A DNA stretch of 64,000 bases from Gottfriedia acidiceleris (lineage in GTDB: Bacteria; Bacillota; Bacilli; Bacillales; Bacillaceae_G). How positions within the stretch are numbered: position 1 is the first letter of the stretch; each line of letters opens with the position of its first letter. Position numbers and translations under genes: made by a program. The notes under the pieces were generated by a model, which made no database searches, had not been told where the DNA came from, and saw only the letters and a list, made by a program, of their open reading frames with translations. The stretch lies in NCBI RefSeq assembly GCF_002128425.1, contig NZ_NESS01000011.1, positions 1 through 64,000 on the forward strand. Direction: 5' to 3'. Positions 60,309 to 64,000 of this stretch are shown here, one piece after another.

Positions 60309-61672
60309 CTAACTTATTATTAATTTGCCTAATTCATCAATAAATGCTGGTTTTTTAACGTATTTCTGTTTAAAGTTACTTATAATCTCATAAGCATATT
60401 GGCTACCAAAAATTTTATTAAATTCTACAATCGTTTTACAAACTTTTTTATACATTTTTCGATCAGTTGCTTGTTCTGTTTCTACTTCAATAAATGTTTT
60501 AAATATCCCCCTTGTTTCTTCCAAATAATCTTCTACTAAATGAGGATACAGTACTTTAATTGATGAAATGTGAGTTTTACAATATTGAAGTAATTTTTCT
60601 CTCATCTTTTCCTCAATTAGAATTTGTACATAGATAGTAGGAAGATAGCGTTGCTTTTCTAATTCAGCTAAAATTTCTTCCAAAATGCCAGGCCATTCAT
60701 TTGGATGATAAAGCATTTTCAGCTTCGAATAATACTCAAAATCGTCATCATAAATAAATTCTAAAAGTAACTCAGATTGTTTATTTTTATCTTCAATCTT
60801 TTCGTAGGCAACAAATTGATATTGTTTCCATTTTTTAACTAGTCCACTGTATTTTTGATCTTCAATAATTCCATCCTCACAAAGTCTCAATACCTCTAAA
60901 TAATCGTTCGATTGAATTAAGTTATCAATAGCTTTTTCTCTAAATTCACTTAACTTTACATTTTTATAAACGAACTGCATTGCATGATCTATTCCATCAA
61001 ATTGTTCAATATTTGATATTGAAGTAACTTTATATTTTCTTTATTATAATCTTCACTCCAAGAATTGCCTTTTATTTCACTTAACAGTTTTTCTAATAGA
61101 TTTTCAAGTTTATTTCTTAATTTTTCAATGCTACAAAAATGTATGCAGCTCTCTAATAAGTTAAATCTCCATTCATTCCAATCATCGTAACGTGAATGCT
61201 CCGCCTCTATTAATATCTTCGTAAAAAACGACTCTTGTTGTTTTTCATCTAAATAGCTTACAAAATATACTGCATCATTAATAATCTCCAAACTATTAGA
61301 AACAACGGGACTTATGTAGCCTCCAGAGTCATCACTATAATTCAACATATCTAATACTTCTGGAAGAATAATTAAACATAATGAAATTGCTACATCAGGC
61401 TCTTCTTCCAAAAGCATTTGCCTCGCTTTATTTAACGTCATATATACACCTTGTAGTGCATCGTCTAATTTATTCCATGAAATAAACTCACGATATTTAG
61501 ATTGTTTGATAGATTCTTTCATTAATTTTTTACTACTCGTTATTATGTCTTCATTCGATGAATAATTAAATAATAAGCCTTTTTCAATTTCTTCATATTC
61601 TTCTGCTAAATCTAGAATGATTGTAATTAATTCCTCTTTTTTTAGCGCAGAAAGTATTTGTTTTAAATTCAT
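60309..61672 (-). pseudogene. Remnant of a SWIM zinc-finger family protein, truncated and frameshifted
   Basis: Two adjacent frames, 61672-60989 (227 aa) and 60980-60309 (223 aa), read as one helical-repeat region typical of the part after the SWIM finger in Bacillus SWIM proteins (LSALKKEELITIILDLAEEY; DDWNEWRFNLLESCI; KLSEFREKAIDNLIQSNDY). The second frame stays open upstream of its ATG, giving EQFDGIDHAMQFVYKN, so a one-base loss near 61014-61020 would fuse both as YQI-IEQFDG. The cysteine/histidine SWIM finger that should precede residue 1 is missing: a stop lies in frame just upstream. I judge it a decaying gene. Confidence 0.65.
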
Positions 61673-61796
61673 TTCTTTATCTTTTGTAGATTACTTACTC
61701 ATTGTTAATTTTTCTCCTACTATAATGACATCTTCTTACTATGAAAAATTTACAAATACACTCTGTACTTATTATTACAAAATGAACAACAAAGGG

Positions 61797-61825
61797 ACAA
61801 CGTAAAAAATATACGTTGCCCCACT
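61797..61825. terminator. Hairpin between ABC exporter and SWIM remnant
   Basis: CAACGTA / TACGTTG stem flanked by GG and CC with a 6-nt A/T loop; T runs are short on both sides. Likely terminator of the leftward ABC gene, about 140 bases beyond its stop. Confidence 0.5.
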
Positions 61826-61958
61826 TTTTATATCTACACAAAACCTAAATAACTTTTCGTAATATAAGGATAAATGATTTTACCATTTAAACTGTACTCT
61901 TTACCGGTAAAATTTTCAATCAATACAAAACACCTTCTTTTAAAAAATGTTTTTTGTG

Positions 61959-63671
61959 TTAAATTTGATGAGCATGAAGTCTAGCAAAAATTCCATCTTC
62001 CTGTGATAGCAGTTCTGTATGAGTACCATCTTCAGCAATTCCTTCTTCAGTGATTACTAAAATTCGATCTGCTTTTTTAATTGTGCCTAATCGATGGGCA
62101 ATAACTAGTGTTGTTCGATTTTTTGATAAATCATTCAATGCCTCTTGAATAATTGCTTCTGTCTCTGTATCTAATGCCGAAGTAGCTTCATCCAATATTA
62201 GGATTGGTGGATTTTTCAAAAACATTCTAGCAATTGCTAATCGCTGTTTTTGTCCTCCTGAAAGCTTTAATCCTCTTTCACCTATTTGAGTTTCATAACC
62301 ATCAGGCAATGAAGCAATTAAATCAGTTAAATGGGCTTTTCTAGCTGCTTCTTCAATTTCTTCACCGGTTGCATTTAACTTACCGTAAGCTATATTTTCT
62401 TTTAATGTGCCAGTAAATAAAAAGACATCCTGTTGTACGATTCCGATATTTGATCGTAATGATTCTTTCGTCATGTTGCGAATATCGATTCCATCAATTG
62501 TAATCGCACCACTTAAAACATCATAAAATCTTGGAATTAATGAGCAAATTGTTGTTTTCCCAGCTCCTGAAGGACCTACAAAGGCTATTGTTTTACCAGA
62601 CTCAATAGAGAAGGAAAGATCATTTAAGATTCTACGTTTATTTTCGTAACCAAAAGAAACATTTTTGAACTTAATATCCCCTCTTAAATTTGCTACTTCA
62701 ATTGCATCAGGAGTATTTACAATGTCCGGCTCATTATCAATCAATTCCGTAAAACGTTTAAAACCGGCCATACCCTTTGGATATAATTCAAGTAAAGCAC
62801 TTATCTTATCTATCGGTTTAAATAAAATATTTAAATATAAAATAAATGCTACTAATTCTCCATATGTTAAAACTTTTGTAAAACTTAACCATGCTCCAAA
62901 AACTAAAATAACAAGTGTCATTAATCGAGTAGATACATAGATTCCTAATAAATTCACGCTCATTACCTTATAAGCTTTTAGTTTCGTTTTACGGAAATAT
63001 TGGTTATTTTTATTAAATCGTTTCATTTCATATTGTTCATTTGTAAAAGATTGAACTACTCTTACGCCTGAAACACTATCTTCAACTTGTGCATTTACAT
63101 TTGCAATATTGCCATACATTTTACTCCAGGAGGTATTCATTTTCATGTTTGAATATGAAATTAACCAAACTAAAAATGGAACGATTATGATCGCCACTAA
63201 TGCGAGTTTCACATTAATTGTTAGCATGATCCAAAATGCACCGATGAATGTCATAATCGCAATAAATAAATCCTCTGGACCGTGGTGAGCTAATTCACCG
63301 ATGTCCATTAAATCGTTTGTAATACGGCTCATTATATGACCAGTCTTCGTATTATCAAAGAATCGGAAAGATTGACGTTGAACATGATTAAATAACTCAC
63401 GTCGCATATCAGTCTCAATATTAATACCAAGTTTATGGCCCCAATAATTCACGACAAACTGCATACCAGAGCTTACTAAATACAGTAGTAAAAGCCCTAT
63501 GCTTACTGAGATAATTTTACTCCAATTCCCTTCAGGTAGTAGCTGATCAATAAACCAAGACACCGCTAAAGGAAATCCTAGCTCCATTAAACCTACTAAT
63601 AATGCACAGAAAAAGTCTATATAGAATAGCTTTTTGTGCGGGCGATAATAACTAAAAAAGCGTTTAATCAA
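61959..63671 (-). CDS. ABC exporter, fused permease and ATPase
   Basis: 570-aa half-transporter, working as a homodimer or heterodimer. Six-helix membrane domain about 1-310, then the ATPase: Walker A GPSGAGKTT (about 368), Q-loop IVQQDVFLF, signature LSGGQKQRLAIARMF (about 468), Walker B PPILILDEATSALD (about 490) and H-loop VIAHRLGT. All catalytic residues are present. Similar to lipid/multidrug exporters such as YfiB/YfiC or MsbA-type. The start is TTG 63671, seven bases after GAGGTGG. Substrate unknown. Confidence 0.9.
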   Translation of the reverse strand: MIKRFFSYYRPHKKLFYIDFFCALLVGLMELGFPLAVSWFIDQLLPEGNWSKIISVSIGLLLLYLVSSGMQFVVNYWGHKLGINIETDMRRELFNHVQRQSFRFFDNTKTGHIMSRITNDLMDIGELAHHGPEDLFIAIMTFIGAFWIMLTINVKLALVAIIIVPFLVWLISYSNMKMNTSWSKMYGNIANVNAQVEDSVSGVRVVQSFTNEQYEMKRFNKNNQYFRKTKLKAYKVMSVNLLGIYVSTRLMTLVILVFGAWLSFTKVLTYGELVAFILYLNILFKPIDKISALLELYPKGMAGFKRFTELIDNEPDIVNTPDAIEVANLRGDIKFKNVSFGYENKRRILNDLSFSIESGKTIAFVGPSGAGKTTICSLIPRFYDVLSGAITIDGIDIRNMTKESLRSNIGIVQQDVFLFTGTLKENIAYGKLNATGEEIEEAARKAHLTDLIASLPDGYETQIGERGLKLSGGQKQRLAIARMFLKNPPILILDEATSALDTETEAIIQEALNDLSKNRTTLVIAHRLGTIKKADRILVITEEGIAEDGTHTELLSQEDGIFARLHAHQI

Positions 63672-64000
63672 AATACGGCCACCTCAATTCTATTTGAATA
63701 ATCTAGTTTGTTAGATGTTAATACCTTACCATATGTAATTTAAGTGTGCTATCATTTCAGAATTTTCCAACTAACTAACTCCAATATTGAAAAACTGAAT
63801 TTTATTAAACAAGTATAAAAGACAGATTGTCTCATATTTTAGTAAAGTATGTACTGATTCTATTTCTTATTTAATAGTTCAAATGTCGAATTGTGCTTTT
63901 AAATATTTTGTAAATTCTAAATAAAATGTATTTTATTTTTAAGATTACTGTGTTACGATTCAACTTGTGTCACTGGATATATTTACCATAAAGGGGGATA
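63672..64000. other. Right-edge intergenic region, start of a rightward gene beyond the window
   Basis: 329 AT-rich bases. A 13-bp palindrome AGACAGATTGTCT lies at 63820-63832. The last bases (AAAGGGGGAT, 63990-63999) are a strong ribosome-binding site, so a plus-strand gene very probably starts just outside. Confidence 0.5.

Noticed and set aside
1-64000. tRNA, rRNA, phage or plasmid genes
   Set aside because: No clover-leaf, rRNA-like, integrase, terminase or replication sequences were seen on either strand.

Overview
The window is AT-rich DNA whose ribosome-binding sites (strong AGGAGG types, with many TTG and GTG starts), secreted proteases, lipoprotein YerB, MocR-, RpiR- and CdaR-type regulators and PTS systems all point to a Bacillaceae (Firmicutes) chromosome. 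I cannot name the species from sequence alone. I see no rRNA, tRNA, transposase, phage or plasmid genes. The region reads as core-flanking chromosome rich in scavenging functions, with several decaying genes.

Layout. 1-1298: 3' part of a DEAD-box RNA helicase with a repetitive RG-rich tail. 1653-5891: very large secreted S8 protease carrying cohesin-like and dockerin-like modules. 6060-9149: XRE/TPR regulator, a frameshifted VOC gene and an EamA exporter. 9289-11607: MocR regulator, divergent from the exporter, followed by a small SEDS-like membrane protein. 11594-12059: non-coding insertion, bounded by a 16-bp direct repeat, that separates that gene from its terminator; a related repeat lies at 15187-15697. 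12083-20352: pentapeptide protein, YerB-like lipoprotein, VOC proteins, GH65 phosphorylase, threonine-aldolase-like enzyme and methyltransferase. 20447-28994: MupG-like enzyme, immune inhibitor A metalloprotease, RpiR regulator and a second large S8 protease. 29540-29751: non-coding array of 20-bp units.

30523-34258 is a malXY-like unit: RpiR regulator, glucose/maltose-type PTS IICB and a MalY-like C-S lyase, with a visible cre site, promoter and candidate operator. A decayed MFS gene and truA follow. 36372-40320 is a glycolate-oxidation unit (CdaR-like regulator, GlcD, GlcF). 40433-42783 holds a secreted Ig-like protein, a micro-ORF and a cysteine-rich CWC protein.

43035-52188 is a cell-wall amino-sugar recycling island read leftwards in two transcription units: anmK-mupG, then PTS IIB, PTS IIC, a small membrane protein, GH4, PTS IIA, murK and murQ, with murR behind a terminator. 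A cre site sits just after the promoter of the second unit. Together these genes would import a phosphorylated disaccharide, cleave it and turn MurNAc-6-P into GlcNAc-6-P. With two MupG paralogues and three large exoproteases, the window suggests a lifestyle of digesting proteins and bacterial cell walls.

52560-64000 holds an M20 amidohydrolase, a DUF2935 protein, a LuxR-type protein with a degenerate receiver, a LysR regulator, a structured leader with a 29-codon upstream ORF before a CD3324-family gene, a FusB/FusC-type EF-G-binding protein, a TerC protein, a MarR-GNAT fusion with a perfect operator palindrome, a broken SWIM-family remnant and an ABC exporter. The leader at 57024-57244 is my best candidate for an undescribed regulatory element.
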